The notes beneath the pieces were generated by a model. It was given only the letters and a program-made list of their open reading frames with translations. It was not told the DNA's origin and did not search any database. Position numbers and translations under genes: made by a program. From Bacillus sp. AFS037270 (GTDB lineage Bacteria; Bacillota; Bacilli; Bacillales_B; DSM-18226), in NCBI RefSeq assembly GCF_002585305.1, contig NZ_NUNF01000081.1, forward strand, positions 1 to 60,874: 60,874 nt of DNA, in the 5' to 3' direction. The stretch's first letter is position 1. Every line of letters begins with the position of its first letter. Below are positions 8,467-16,605 of this stretch, in pieces.

Positions 8467-9309
8467 TTGCTTTGGCTCCAAACTAAAAAAATCGTGATTG
8501 TGATTGCTGGTGCATTAATAAATGCGCTCGCCATGAATTTATTTCTTATACCGGCAAATGTTTATTCAAGCGGTTTTACTGGTGTTGCTCAATTACTCTC
8601 AAAGGTACTAAGCGATTATACACCAATAAATGTTTCGATGGGTTTTTTATTGCTTTTATTAAATATTCCGGTTGCCATTCTCGGTTGGAAAAAGGTCGGA
8701 AAGTCATTTACAGTTTACAGTTTTATTAGTGTTTTGCTTACTTCCTTATTTCTTTCTCTGATTCCTATCAAGCAAGTTTCACATGATATTTTACTCAATG
8801 CTGTTTTTGGAGGAGTTATTCTGGCAATCGGGGTAGGGATCACATTAAAATGGGGTGCCTCAACAGGTGGGGTCGACATAATAGCAATGGTTCTATCGCG
8901 GATGAAGGACAAGCCTGTTGGTCCATATATGTTTGTCTTAAATGGGGTAATCATTATTACGGCCGGTTTCCTTTATGGCTGGGAAAAAGCGCTCTATACC
9001 TTAGTTACCTTATATACTTCTACTAGGGTAATTGATGCCATTCATACCAGACACGCTAAATTAACAGCAATGATTATTACAAAAAAGGCCGATGAAATGA
9101 AAAAGGCCATTCATGCTTCTCTTGTAAGGGGAATTACGATGATTCCGGCTAAAGGTGCCTTTTCAAATGAAACAAGAGAAATGCTGATGATTGTCATAAC
9201 TCGATATGAACTGTTTGATTTAGAACGGATCATTCAGGAGGTCGATCCTAATGCCTTTACGAACATTGTTCAAACAACAGCAGTTTATGGGTTTTTTCGA
9301 AGAGAATAA
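8467..9309 (+). CDS. yitT: YitT family membrane protein
   Basis: A 280-residue integral membrane protein with five to six predicted segments in residues 8-180 (starting IVIVIAGALINALAMNLFLIPANVYSSG) and a C-terminal cytosolic DUF2179 domain (about 215-275, KAIHASLVRGITMIPAKGAFS...LMIVITRYEL). The initiator is TTG with AGGGGGAG 5 nt upstream. The molecular function of the family is unknown. A long terminator hairpin follows at 9459 after about 150 bp of non-coding sequence. Confidence 0.88.
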   Translation: MLWLQTKKIVIVIAGALINALAMNLFLIPANVYSSGFTGVAQLLSKVLSDYTPINVSMGFLLLLLNIPVAILGWKKVGKSFTVYSFISVLLTSLFLSLIPIKQVSHDILLNAVFGGVILAIGVGITLKWGASTGGVDIIAMVLSRMKDKPVGPYMFVLNGVIIITAGFLYGWEKALYTLVTLYTSTRVIDAIHTRHAKLTAMIITKKADEMKKAIHASLVRGITMIPAKGAFSNETREMLMIVITRYELFDLERIIQEVDPNAFTNIVQTTAVYGFFRRE

Positions 9310-9458
9310 TGACGGGCGGGTACACAAGGTTCGTTCTTAATACCGTTGATGTCTTTCATAAATAGGAATGAAGGACACTTTGGTACTGAGCAATTTAAAT
9401 TTAGTCCTTCATAGGTTGTGCTCTTGAAATTGAAACTAAACAAACCTATCAATGAGCA

Positions 9459-9505
9459 AGCGCCCGTTTTAGCGACTAGTGTCGGCACTAAAACGGGCGC
9501 TTTTG
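9459..9505. terminator. Strong terminator hairpin
   Basis: A perfect 14-bp stem, AGCGCCCGTTTTAG with CTAAAACGGGCGCT, with a 15-nt loop and TTTT on the plus side. It separates the convergent yitT and DUF3813 genes. Confidence 0.88.
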
Positions 9506-9508
9506 CTA

Positions 9509-9694
9509 CTATCTAATCTGATCTAGCTCTTGTTGCATTTGTTGGAGCTGGGCTTGCTCTGCTACAGTCGAATTGGCATAAGCAGAACTAAGTGCATTCT
9601 TTGCTTTCGCGACCGCAGAATCAAGGTCAGCAGGGTTGGCAGATTTCGCCATCTCCACAAATCTTCTGGCTTCCTGGAACAATTGGTTTCCCAT
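9509..9694 (-). CDS. yitR: DUF3813 small protein (YitR-like)
   Basis: A 61-residue helical protein starting MGNQLFQEARRFVEMAKSA, with KAKNALSSAYANSTVAEQAQL in the centre. This matches the DUF3813 family represented by B. subtilis YitR, which also lies beside yitS/yitT. The sequence is rich in Ala, Gln and Glu and probably forms a coiled or two-helix hairpin. GGAGG lies 8 nt before the chosen ATG. It starts 1 nt after the stop of the upstream small gene, so the two are likely translated from one message. Function unknown. Confidence 0.82.
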   Translation of the reverse strand: MGNQLFQEARRFVEMAKSANPADLDSAVAKAKNALSSAYANSTVAEQAQLQQMQQELDQIR

Positions 9695-9695
9695 G

Positions 9696-9848
9696 TTATA
9701 TTCCTCCAAGCGAGGATTCATGCACATTGGCCATTTTCTGAGCTTCCGCTTCAGCATAGGTCATGTGATAAGGAATACGTGCAGCATGCTGGCTGACAGT
9801 ATCCACTCCTTGTTGGACAAAGCGTTTTGATTTGTTTCGTTTACCCAT
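9696..9848 (-). CDS. Small basic hypothetical protein
   Basis: A 50-residue protein starting MGKRNKSKRFVQQGVDTVSQHAARI, with GGAGGG 6 nt upstream of the ATG. The N-terminus is strongly basic and the rest amphipathic (YAEAEAQKMANVHESS). I do not recognise a family with certainty. Size, composition and tight coupling to the DUF3813 gene suggest a stationary-phase or sporulation product, which is only an inference. Longer frames upstream (to 9917) have no ribosome site. Confidence 0.7.
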   Translation of the reverse strand: MGKRNKSKRFVQQGVDTVSQHAARIPYHMTYAEAEAQKMANVHESSLGGI

Positions 9849-9976
9849 TCGAATCCCTCCAATATGCTCAAAGCTAAGATTGAAACAGCTTTGCTGCCTC
9901 AAAACTAGTATGCACATCTATTCCCCGGTTCATTTAGGTAAACAATGGCGAAAATCTGAATTTTAAGTTTGTCCTT

Positions 9977-10786
9977 TTATAAATTTAACAAATCTGCTAT
10001 ATATTCTCCAACACCGTCTTCCTCATTGCTATGGGTGACATCCTTTGCGATATTTTTTACTTGGTCAATCGCATTTCCCATCGCAATTCCGTGACCCGCA
10101 AACTCAAGCATCTCTAAATCATTGTCCTCGTCACCAAATGCCACAACTCTTTCAGCAGGAATTCCGTAATAGTCAGCTGCTTTTTTCAGACCAACGGCCT
10201 TATTCAAACCACTTCTAATAATTTCAATTACATGCCATGGTGCTGCCCAACTGCGCTGTTCAATGACTTCGGCATGAATAGCAGATAAGTGATCGCGAAT
10301 TTTCTGCAGCTGATCTTCTTCTGTATGAATAAGCAAACTTGTTGGTGAATCAGTTAAATAGTTCGCTAAATCTCCTGTAGTAATCCTTGGGTTACCGTAG
10401 TTAAAAATCTCCAAAAGCTTTTCATCATGATAATGGAAATAAACATCATCCATTACCTCGGCAATAATATTGTGAAATTGAAAGCTTCTACATGCCTCTA
10501 CAATGTCTTTTGCTACCTTAACATCGAGCGGCTCATGATAGAAACCCCAATTTTGGTCAAGCGGATGATGTGTAAATGCTCCATTAAAATTAACGATTGG
10601 GGTATCCAATTTTAATTCGTGGTAATACATTTCACTAGAACGGTATGGCCTACCTGTTGCTATCATTACGATATGACCTTCTGCTTTTGCTTTTTCAATC
10701 ACTTCCTTATTTCTAAAGGAAATGGTTTTATCATCTTTTAATAATGTCCCATCTAAGTCTAATGCAATTAAATGTTTCTCTGCCAC
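9977..10786 (-). CDS. yitU: HAD superfamily Cof-type phosphatase (YitU)
   Basis: A 269-residue HAD-IIB phosphatase. Motif I is DLDGTLL with nucleophile and acid Asp, motif II ATGRP, motif III Lys in GLNKAVGL, motif IV FGDEDNDLEML. A C2 cap sits at about 80-190. B. subtilis YitU acts on a riboflavin-pathway phosphate intermediate among other substrates; specificity here is inferred from family and synteny. It initiates at GTG with AGAAGGTG upstream. It is transcribed away from yitW. Confidence 0.88.
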   Translation of the reverse strand: MAEKHLIALDLDGTLLKDDKTISFRNKEVIEKAKAEGHIVMIATGRPYRSSEMYYHELKLDTPIVNFNGAFTHHPLDQNWGFYHEPLDVKVAKDIVEACRSFQFHNIIAEVMDDVYFHYHDEKLLEIFNYGNPRITTGDLANYLTDSPTSLLIHTEEDQLQKIRDHLSAIHAEVIEQRSWAAPWHVIEIIRSGLNKAVGLKKAADYYGIPAERVVAFGDEDNDLEMLEFAGHGIAMGNAIDQVKNIAKDVTHSNEEDGVGEYIADLLNL

Positions 10787-11093
10787 GTGGACACCTTCTT
10801 TTTTTAAAATTTAATCGATAATGCGTTGGTTTAGAAAAAATTTTTTCAACATGATACACTACGTATGTGTTTCATTTGAAAAATGAGGATAAATATTCCT
10901 ATAATTACTATGTTAACAATTTAATAGCCAAACTGTAAAAAAATTCACACCAACTTGTTGTTAAAAAAGATATACTTGTTTTACTTAATTGCTTTAGGTT
11001 AAAGTTTACCATAAGTGAATAGGTGAGCCAAAAGCAGTGCAAGGTAGTTTTAAGAGTTTATCTAAAAAAGGTGAAATTAAGGAGTGTTACCAT
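10787..11093. promoter_or_regulatory. Divergent yitU-yitW intergenic region with putative promoter
   Basis: No gene is seen in these 307 bp. A sigma-A-like promoter reading right is possible: TTGAAA at 10876-10881, an 18-bp spacer, and TATAAT at 10900-10905. That would give yitW a leader of about 180 nt. No riboswitch fold is recognised. An in-frame GTG at 11037 could extend yitW but has no good ribosome site. Confidence 0.4.
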
Positions 11094-11402
11094 ATGAATG
11101 AAGAATTAAAAGATAATATAATGGGCGCATTAGAGCTTGTTATCGACCCCGAGTTGGGAGTAGATATCGTGAATTTAGGCTTAGTATATGATGTTGATAT
11201 GAACGAAGAGGGATTGGTTACTGTAACCATGACTTTAACTGCAATGGGTTGTCCGCTGGCTGGTACCATTGTTGACCAAGTAAAGCGATCATTGGCAGAT
11301 ATTCCTGAAATTAAAGATACGGATGTTAATATTGTTTGGAATCCACCATGGAACAAAGATATGATGTCACGCTACGCAAAAATTGCCTTAGGAATCCGGT
11401 AA
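11094..11402 (+). CDS. yitW: MIP18/DUF59 Fe-S assembly protein YitW
   Basis: A 102-residue protein with DPELGVDIVNLGLVYDV and the conserved LTAMGCPLAGTI segment, whose Cys is the family metal/thiol residue, ending in VWNPPWNKDMMS. DUF59/SufT-like proteins help deliver iron-sulfur clusters to client enzymes. AAGGAG at 11079-11084, 9 nt before ATG 11094, sets the start, and the length equals B. subtilis YitW. It is followed 10 nt later by a DsrE-type gene in the same operon. Confidence 0.9.
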   Translation: MNEELKDNIMGALELVIDPELGVDIVNLGLVYDVDMNEEGLVTVTMTLTAMGCPLAGTIVDQVKRSLADIPEIKDTDVNIVWNPPWNKDMMSRYAKIALGIR

Positions 11403-11412
11403 AGGTATAGAT

Positions 11413-11751
11413 ATGAAAAATAAAGTTATTTTGGTAAGCTCCAATCAACTTGGTAGGGGCGACAAATCACTTGGTGAAAATATTCTGGAAACTTTTTTCA
11501 CGCTCCTTAAGCAAAAGGAAGAACTTCCTGTGGCTGTTTTTTGTATGAACAGCGGTGTGCTAACGATGACAGAGGAATCATTTGTTTCCGTCCATTTGAA
11601 GGAACTAGAGGAAAAAGGTGTCGATATTTTAGCATGTAAAACTTGTGCGGACCACTATGAGGCAGCGGATCGTTTAGTTGTCGGAAAAATTAGTGGTATG
11701 GCAGACTTTGTAGATTTAGCATCCAAGTATGATGTCCTAACTATATCTTAA
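11413..11751 (+). CDS. DsrE/YedF-like sulfur-transfer family protein
   Basis: A 112-residue protein with the DsrE fold signature: ILVSSNQLGRGDKSLGENIL, VAVFCMNSGVL, LEEKGVDILACKTCADHY. This corresponds to the C-terminal half of YedF-type proteins and lacks the N-terminal TusA-like domain. Cys residues near 41 and in the ACKTC motif are candidates for persulfide handling. The partner and substrate are unknown. Coupling to yitW links it loosely to sulfur or Fe-S metabolism. A terminator follows. Confidence 0.78.
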   Translation: MKNKVILVSSNQLGRGDKSLGENILETFFTLLKQKEELPVAVFCMNSGVLTMTEESFVSVHLKELEEKGVDILACKTCADHYEAADRLVVGKISGMADFVDLASKYDVLTIS

Positions 11752-11777
11752 ACAGCAGACAATATAGTGGGTAGGAG

Positions 11778-11818
11778 AAACACACGGTATTCTATTGGAA
11801 TATGTCGTGTGTTTTTTT
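11778..11818 (+). terminator. Terminator of the yitW operon
   Basis: AAACACACG and CGTGTGTTT form a 9-bp stem with a roughly 19-nt loop, followed by a T-run. Confidence 0.8.
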
Positions 11819-11937
11819 GTTATCATAACTGCGGGTTCATATAGATTGGATTAACTGGCACAAGTCCTAAAGTTAGGCTCATTTAGACAGGCGCAGCTGG
11901 AAATTTGCTAAGGGAGTCCGAATGGATGATACTGTTA

Positions 11938-12262
11938 TTCGCAAGTTGGAGTTGCTTATCCGCAAAAAGGGGTAGGCTATCCGCAAGTAGCGGCCTCAAA
12001 TCCGCAAGTAAATTGCATTTTGCAAATTGGAGTTGCTTATCCGCAAAAAGGGGTAGGCTATCCGCAAGTTGCAGCTTCATATCCGCAAGTAAATTCGCAT
12101 TTTGCAAATTGGAGTTGCTTATTCGCAAAAAGAGGTAGTCTATCAGCAAGTTGCAGCCTCAAATCCGCAAGTAAATTCGCAATTCGCAAGTTGGAGTTGC
12201 TTATCCACAAAAAGGGGTAGGTTATCCGCAAGTAGCGGCCTCAAATCCGCAAGTTAATTCAC
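11938..12262. repeat. Tandem array of four 82-bp units with nested 21-bp subrepeats
   Basis: The word GGAGTTGCTTA recurs at 11948, 12029, 12111 and 12193, giving periods of 81, 82 and 82 bp. Each unit divides into three 21-bp modules ending TCCGCA (often ATCCGCA) and one 18-19-bp module ending TTGCA. Because 82 is not divisible by three, the frames that stay open on both strands (up to 88 codons) are by-products and have no ribosome site. The array lies between the yitW operon terminator and an Fnr-type promoter. Its role is unknown. Confidence 0.9.
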
Positions 12263-12302
12263 TTTATTTTCGTCACAAAAGATACACATATTAGTTCCCT
12301 CA

Positions 12303-12345
12303 TGTGAGATAGTTCACTTTTTTATAATATAAACAACATTATAAT
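12303..12345 (+). promoter_or_regulatory. Fnr-type box and -10 of the radical SAM gene
   Basis: TGTGA-GATAGT-TCACT at 12303-12318 differs at one base from TGTGA-N6-TCACA. TATAAT at 12340-12345 puts the box centre at -41.5 for a start near 12352, the class II position used by Bacillus Fnr. Confidence 0.8.
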
Positions 12346-12399
12346 ACAGTTAATCAATGCTGTTTGAATTTAAAATAGCAGATTGAGGGGGAGTTTTAA

Positions 12400-13527
12400 G
12401 TGACTTTTAATCGTGATTTTAATAAAGATCCGTTTATTGTAATATGGGAATTAACTCGTGCCTGTCAGCTAAAATGTTTGCATTGCCGTGCGGATGCCCA
12501 GTATACACGCGATCCACGTGAACTAACTTTTGAAGAAGGTAAAAATTTAATCGATCAAATATATAATATGAATAACCCTATCTTGGTCTTTACAGGCGGA
12601 GACCCTTTAATGAGAGAGGATATCTTTGATATTGCTAAATATGCAGTCGAAAAGGGAGTCCGTGTATCCATGACTCCAAGTGCCACTCCAAATGTAACAA
12701 AAGAAGCAATCGAAAAAGCAAAAGAGGTGGGACTGTCACGCTGGGCCTTTAGCATTGATGGACCTACTGCAGAGATACATGATCATTTTCGCGGAACGGC
12801 AGGTTCATTTGATTTAACAATGGAACGAATTAAGTACCTGCATGAGCTCGAAATTCCTATTCAGATTAATACTGTCATTTCAAGATATATTGTTGAATAC
12901 TTGGAAGAAATGGCTAAAATGGTCGAGGATTTGAATTGTGTACTTTGGAGCGTCTTTTTCCTCGTACCAACAGGCCGAGGCCAAGTAACTGATATGATAT
13001 CACCTGTAGAGCATGAAAAGGTATTGAGGTGGCTGTATGACCTAAGCAAGCGTGTGACTTTCGATATCAAAACCACTGAGGCTATGCACTACCGCCGGGT
13101 CGTCATACAGCAAAAAATGCGTGAAGCGCATACACAGACGGATGAAATTGATTATTTAAGTGCTCTGACTGAAAAAGGCCTAACAGGTTCGATTGATGGA
13201 CTTGGACGTGCCCCTAAAGGTGTAAATGACGGGAACGGCTTTGTGTTTATATCACATATTGGCGATGTCTATCCAAGTGGACTTTTACCAGTAAAAGCAG
13301 GGAATGTCAGGGAAACGCCATTAGCAGAAATTTATCGGGAATCCCCTATCTTCAAGGCTTTAAGAAATCCAGATGGATTTAAAGGAAAGTGCGGCGTGTG
13401 TGAATTCCGTTATGTTTGCGGCGGTTCAAGGTCAAGAGCCTATGCAATGACAGGAGATTACCTTGAGAGTGAACCATTCTGTGTTTATATTCCTAAAGCA
13501 TTAAGAGAAAAAAAGGAACAAAGATAA
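12400..13527 (+). CDS. Radical SAM/SPASM domain protein (TIGR04053-like)
   Basis: A 375-residue radical SAM enzyme. Its SAM cluster motif is C22-x3-C26-x2-C29 in RACQLKCLHCRA, followed by FTGGDPL. The C-terminal SPASM-type cysteines are in CGVCEFRYVCGG and SEPFC. The opening DPFIVIWELTRAC recalls the TIGR04053 and haem-biosynthesis AhbC/AhbD/NirJ groups. The substrate is not determined. The start is GTG with a GAGGGGGAG site. An Fnr-type promoter and the adjacent fnr and moaA genes suggest an anaerobic role, possibly haem or peptide cofactor maturation (inference). Confidence 0.85.
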   Translation: MTFNRDFNKDPFIVIWELTRACQLKCLHCRADAQYTRDPRELTFEEGKNLIDQIYNMNNPILVFTGGDPLMREDIFDIAKYAVEKGVRVSMTPSATPNVTKEAIEKAKEVGLSRWAFSIDGPTAEIHDHFRGTAGSFDLTMERIKYLHELEIPIQINTVISRYIVEYLEEMAKMVEDLNCVLWSVFFLVPTGRGQVTDMISPVEHEKVLRWLYDLSKRVTFDIKTTEAMHYRRVVIQQKMREAHTQTDEIDYLSALTEKGLTGSIDGLGRAPKGVNDGNGFVFISHIGDVYPSGLLPVKAGNVRETPLAEIYRESPIFKALRNPDGFKGKCGVCEFRYVCGGSRSRAYAMTGDYLESEPFCVYIPKALREKKEQR

Positions 13528-13537
13528 ACTATAAAAC

Positions 13538-13568
13538 AAGAGGCTGCCTCATAACAGAGACAGCCTTG
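13538..13568. terminator. Probable bidirectional terminator
   Basis: GAGGCTGCCTC pairs imperfectly with GAGACAGCCTT between the convergent radical SAM gene and fnr. The T-run is modest on both strands. Confidence 0.5.
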
Positions 13569-13576
13569 AAATTAGT

Positions 13577-14275
13577 CTATTCAATATTGCAATATACTGC
13601 AGAACAGTTTTCACAGCCAATTTCATCCTTTAAATATTGCAAATCTAAGATGGAGATTTTGCCTTTTTTAATAGAGATTTTTTTATCTCGTTTTAATTCA
13701 CTTAAAATTCGATTTGTACTTTCGCGGGATGTACCGCAAAAATTAGCAAGCTCTTGATTGGTTAGAGGTAGATCAATTAAAATTTCCTGATCCCTTTGTA
13801 TGCCATAACTATTGGACATCCTGATTAAGGTTGAGAATAAGGCACCGCGTTTGCCGTTCAAAACGAGATCACGGAATTTGGTTTGAGTTTTACGGAAATG
13901 GTCACTCATCCATTTCATAAATTCAAACGCAAGCTTACTGTTTTGAAAAATTTCACTTTCAATAATATCTTTATTAATGGCGATAATTTCGCCTTCTTCA
14001 AGTACTTTTGCACTTAGTAAATATCTAGGATTATCTGTGAATAAGGTTAATTCTCCGCAAATATCGTTTGCTCCGCAAATTCTTAAGGAAAGTTCACGGC
14101 CGTCGGATGTAATTTTACTGATTTGAATTTTACCGGAGAGAATAATGTAAAGCTCTTCTGCCACCATTCCTTCTTGAAAAAGAAAAGTTCCTCTTTCACT
14201 TTTAAATTTCCGATCAGCAAAAGTAAGTAATTCTTTTATTTCAATTGAATGAGTTGGTTTCATTGGCAAAGACAT
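13577..14275 (-). CDS. fnr: Crp/Fnr family regulator with C-terminal Fe-S cysteines (Fnr paralogue 1)
   Basis: An anaerobic transcription regulator of about 232 residues. It has a cNMP-binding-like beta-barrel (about 15-125, FLFQEGMVAEELYIILSGKIQI) and a dimer helix (SDHFRKTQTKFRDLVLNGK). The winged helix-turn-helix reads LTNQELANFCGTSRESTNRILSEL, and the protein ends CENCSAVYC. The C-x2-C-x4-C tail is the [4Fe-4S] ligand pattern of B. subtilis Fnr, unlike the N-terminal cluster of E. coli FNR. I start at the internal ATG spaced from GAGG rather than the GTG overlapping it. It is convergent with the radical SAM gene. The second copy is at 19485. Confidence 0.88.
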   Translation of the reverse strand: MSLPMKPTHSIEIKELLTFADRKFKSERGTFLFQEGMVAEELYIILSGKIQISKITSDGRELSLRICGANDICGELTLFTDNPRYLLSAKVLEEGEIIAINKDIIESEIFQNSKLAFEFMKWMSDHFRKTQTKFRDLVLNGKRGALFSTLIRMSNSYGIQRDQEILIDLPLTNQELANFCGTSRESTNRILSELKRDKKISIKKGKISILDLQYLKDEIGCENCSAVYCNIE

Positions 14276-14594
14276 TTCTTTCACCTCTTAGTTATTTATA
14301 AACGAGTCTAATTCCGAATTTTTAATTTGTAATCTTATTTTAACTGATGACTGGTTCATAAAACGGAGTAAACAATGACAATATAGTGAAAACCTAAGTG
14401 ATTTATAAAATATTTGAGCTTGTATGAAAGTGTAGAACATCTTTTCCAAAACAACCGTTTATTCAATTAGAAACATCTGTTAAGATTAGAATAAATAAAA
14501 TGTATTTTAATAGTGAATAAAGTAACAGCCTTTTCCTTGTCATCCTGTTACACTTATCAAATAAGCTTCCTTTAATATAATGGAGTTGATATAA
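14276..14594. other. Divergent fnr-moaA intergenic region, no gene seen
   Basis: An AT-rich stretch of 319 bp. Only weak matches to an Fnr box are present (AGTGA-N6-TAACA at 14512 and TGTTA-N6-TCAAA at 14546), and neither has a -10 hexamer at the spacing seen in the five stronger sites. I recognise no structured leader. Confidence 0.4.
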
Positions 14595-15611
14595 ATGGAA
14601 AAAACCATTATTAAAGATAAATTAAACAGACCTTTACATGACTTACGAATTTCAGTCATTGACCGATGCAACTTTCGTTGTCAGTACTGTATGCCTGCAG
14701 AGAAATTTGGACCTGATTTTGAATTTCTTCCTAGAAGTGCATTATTAACCTATGAGGAAATAGAACGGCTGGGAAAAATATTCGTCCATTTAGGTGTTGA
14801 GAAAATACGTCTGACTGGTGGTGAACCACTCCTTCGTAAGGATTTGCCTCTTCTTGTAGAAAAGCTTTCAGCAATCGAAGGGCTTAGTGATATCGGGTTA
14901 ACAACAAATGGAGTGTTGCTGCCGAAATTGGCAAAGGACTTAAAGGCAGCTGGTCTTAAACGAGTAAATGTCAGCCTTGATACGTTAAACGATAAATTGT
15001 TCGGTCAGATTAATGGACGTGGAGTTGGGACCACCCCCGTGTTGGAAGGCATAGAGGCAGCTAAACAGGCTGGTCTCGGGGTCAAAATCAATATGGTTGT
15101 TAAAAAGGGCTTAAATGATACAGAAATTATCCCAATGGCGGAATATTGTAAAAAACATAGCCTGGAATTGCGTTATATTGAATTTATGGATGTGGGATCA
15201 ACAAATGGCTGGAAAATGGATGATGTAGTGACAAAAAAGCAGATTTATCATTTGCTCAAGGAACATTTCGAGCTCGAACCAGTTGGTCCTGCATACTTTG
15301 GTGAGGTAGCCAAGCTCTATAAATATACAGATAAGGATGTTAATGTCGGTTTTATTACGTCTGTTTCTGAGTCATTCTGCTCCAGCTGTACTCGGTCAAG
15401 ACTATCTGCAAATGGACAAATTTTCACCTGCTTGTTTAATGGCAATGGTCATGATATTCGAAATTTCATGAGAAATGGAGCAACGGATGAGCAAATAACC
15501 GAGCGGATTACGGCGATATGGAATGGCCGAGATGACAGATATTCAGATGAAAGAACAGCGGAAACCAATAAAAATCGTAAAAAAATTGAAATGTCCTATA
15601 TTGGCGGATAA
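14595..15611 (+). CDS. moaA: GTP 3',8-cyclase MoaA
   Basis: The first enzyme of molybdenum cofactor synthesis, converting GTP to 3',8-cyclo-dihydro-GTP. The 338-residue protein has the radical SAM motif CNFRCQYC with MPAE following, and LTGGEPLLR. The second cluster ligands are in [18 protein letters not shown], and the terminal Gly-Gly (YIGG) is the family's conserved active-site tail. Full length. TGGAG lies upstream of the ATG. It is not in an operon with other moa genes here; moaB, moaC, moaD, moaE and mobA are absent from the window. Confidence 0.95.
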   Translation: MEKTIIKDKLNRPLHDLRISVIDRCNFRCQYCMPAEKFGPDFEFLPRSALLTYEEIERLGKIFVHLGVEKIRLTGGEPLLRKDLPLLVEKLSAIEGLSDIGLTTNGVLLPKLAKDLKAAGLKRVNVSLDTLNDKLFGQINGRGVGTTPVLEGIEAAKQAGLGVKINMVVKKGLNDTEIIPMAEYCKKHSLELRYIEFMDVGSTNGWKMDDVVTKKQIYHLLKEHFELEPVGPAYFGEVAKLYKYTDKDVNVGFITSVSESFCSSCTRSRLSANGQIFTCLFNGNGHDIRNFMRNGATDEQITERITAIWNGRDDRYSDERTAETNKNRKKIEMSYIGG

Positions 15612-15641
15612 CTCTCTTTTAAAAAGAGGGTTATTTTTTTA
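15612..15641 (+). terminator. Terminator of moaA
   Basis: AACTCTCTTTT pairs with AAAAGAGGGTT just after the stop codon, followed by a T-rich run. Confidence 0.8.
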
Positions 15642-15671
15642 CAAAAAAACAACCCGCTGTGTAAGCGGGTT
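15642..15671 (-). terminator. Terminator of ric
   Basis: On the minus strand, AACCCGCT and AGCGGGTT flank a 5-nt loop, followed by GTTTTTTTG. Confidence 0.85.
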
Positions 15672-15679
15672 GACTTCAA

Positions 15680-16375
15680 TTAGCTTAAATATCTTGGGAA
15701 TAAAATGTTGTTTTCAAGATGCACATGCATAAAGGTTAAGCCTTCCAATGCTTCTAAACGGGCATAAACTAAACGGTAAGTACCACAGGCATCTGCAGGA
15801 AGGGCAAAGTCAGAGGTAACTGCCCGGATTTGTCGTAAAATTTCTCCGGCATGGTCATGTTCTTTTTCAAGCTCGACAATCATCTTGATGGCTTCCTCAG
15901 GATTTGGAGTACCATCCGCAAGCTGCTTAATAAGCGGGAACACAATTTCTTCTTCTTTTGCCATATGCTCAAGCAATTCCTTTTTAAACTCATAAAAAAG
16001 CTCATTCATTTTAATAAGTTCCGGATGATGTTCACCGTGAACGCGTGAAACCTTAGTAACATATGGGCTCAGCATTGCTAATTCTTCTTCAGAAACACGA
16101 TGGTAATTATTAATAACATGATTAATAATGGTATGGGAGTCTGAGTCTGTCCACACATCTACATTTTTCTCAGTGTTTTCATACTTTTCAAAGACATCTT
16201 TTAATTCTTCTATGATATTGTTAACTTTTAGCCCGTTTTGTTCTGCAGCTTGTGATAGTGGGATATTTCCCCCACAGCAAAAATCAATTCGGTTCTTCTT
16301 AAATATATCACTTGCTTTTGGAAGTTCGTTAACAATATCTCTAACTAATGAATTGGCTGTTATGGTGAAAGTCAT
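15680..16375 (-). CDS. ric: Iron-sulfur cluster repair di-iron protein Ric (ScdA/YtfE)
   Basis: A 231-residue protein that repairs Fe-S clusters damaged by nitric oxide or oxidants. The N-terminal ScdA/DUF542 domain (about 1-55) carries RIDFCCGGN. The C-terminal hemerythrin-like domain supplies His and Glu ligands for a di-iron centre (INNYHRVSEEEL, HGEHHPEL, HMAKEEEIVFP, ELEKEHDHAG, MHVHLENNILFP). An Fnr-type box at 16444 with correctly spaced -10 lies upstream, consistent with induction under anaerobic nitrate or nitrite metabolism, where NO is formed. Confidence 0.93.
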   Translation of the reverse strand: MTFTITANSLVRDIVNELPKASDIFKKNRIDFCCGGNIPLSQAAEQNGLKVNNIIEELKDVFEKYENTEKNVDVWTDSDSHTIINHVINNYHRVSEEELAMLSPYVTKVSRVHGEHHPELIKMNELFYEFKKELLEHMAKEEEIVFPLIKQLADGTPNPEEAIKMIVELEKEHDHAGEILRQIRAVTSDFALPADACGTYRLVYARLEALEGLTFMHVHLENNILFPRYLS

Positions 16376-16416
16376 GATAATTCCTCCTAAAGATAAGGTA
16401 AGTTATTTATGACTTA

Positions 16417-16459
16417 AGCATAATAGAAATATTGAATATTAAAGGTGACCTGTATCACA
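16417..16459 (-). promoter_or_regulatory. Fnr-type box and -10 of ric
   Basis: On the minus strand, TGTGA-TACAGG-TCACC (16459-16444) has one mismatch to the consensus palindrome. A -10-like TATGCT (16422-16417) sits at the same 29.5-bp centre-to-hexamer distance as the other four sites. Confidence 0.7.
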
Positions 16460-16492
16460 CATTGGCTATGTTTTTTTCTTTTTCGTCTAATT

Positions 16493-16535
16493 TGTGACAT
16501 TTGATACGTTTGTAAGTCTTCTATAGACTTATAAT
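16493..16535 (+). promoter_or_regulatory. Probable Fnr half-site and -10 of moeA-mobB
   Basis: TGTGA-CATTTG-ATACG at 16493-16508 has one perfect half and one poor half. TATAAT at 16530-16535 is exactly 29.5 bp from its centre. The spacing match is the main support. Confidence 0.5.
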
Positions 16536-16605
16536 GAATATTAGCTGTTATAATCCATTACATATCTAACTAAAATTATCTGTTTTGAGGCAGGAGCTGA
16601 TTTAT

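Noticed and set aside
9310..9458. Possible gene after yitT (including a minus-strand frame 9285-9488)
   Set aside because: The minus frame runs through the 14-bp terminator stem and has no ribosome site; plus frames are broken by stops.
11883..12220. Three overlapping open frames (66-88 codons) on both strands in the 82-bp repeat array
   Set aside because: They arise from low stop density in the repeat, shift frame each unit and have no ribosome sites.
11938..12262. CRISPR-like array
   Set aside because: The whole 82-bp unit is conserved with no variable spacers, and there are no cas genes nearby.
14512..14561. Fnr box in front of moaA
   Set aside because: Both candidate palindromes have two mismatches and neither has a -10 at the expected spacing.
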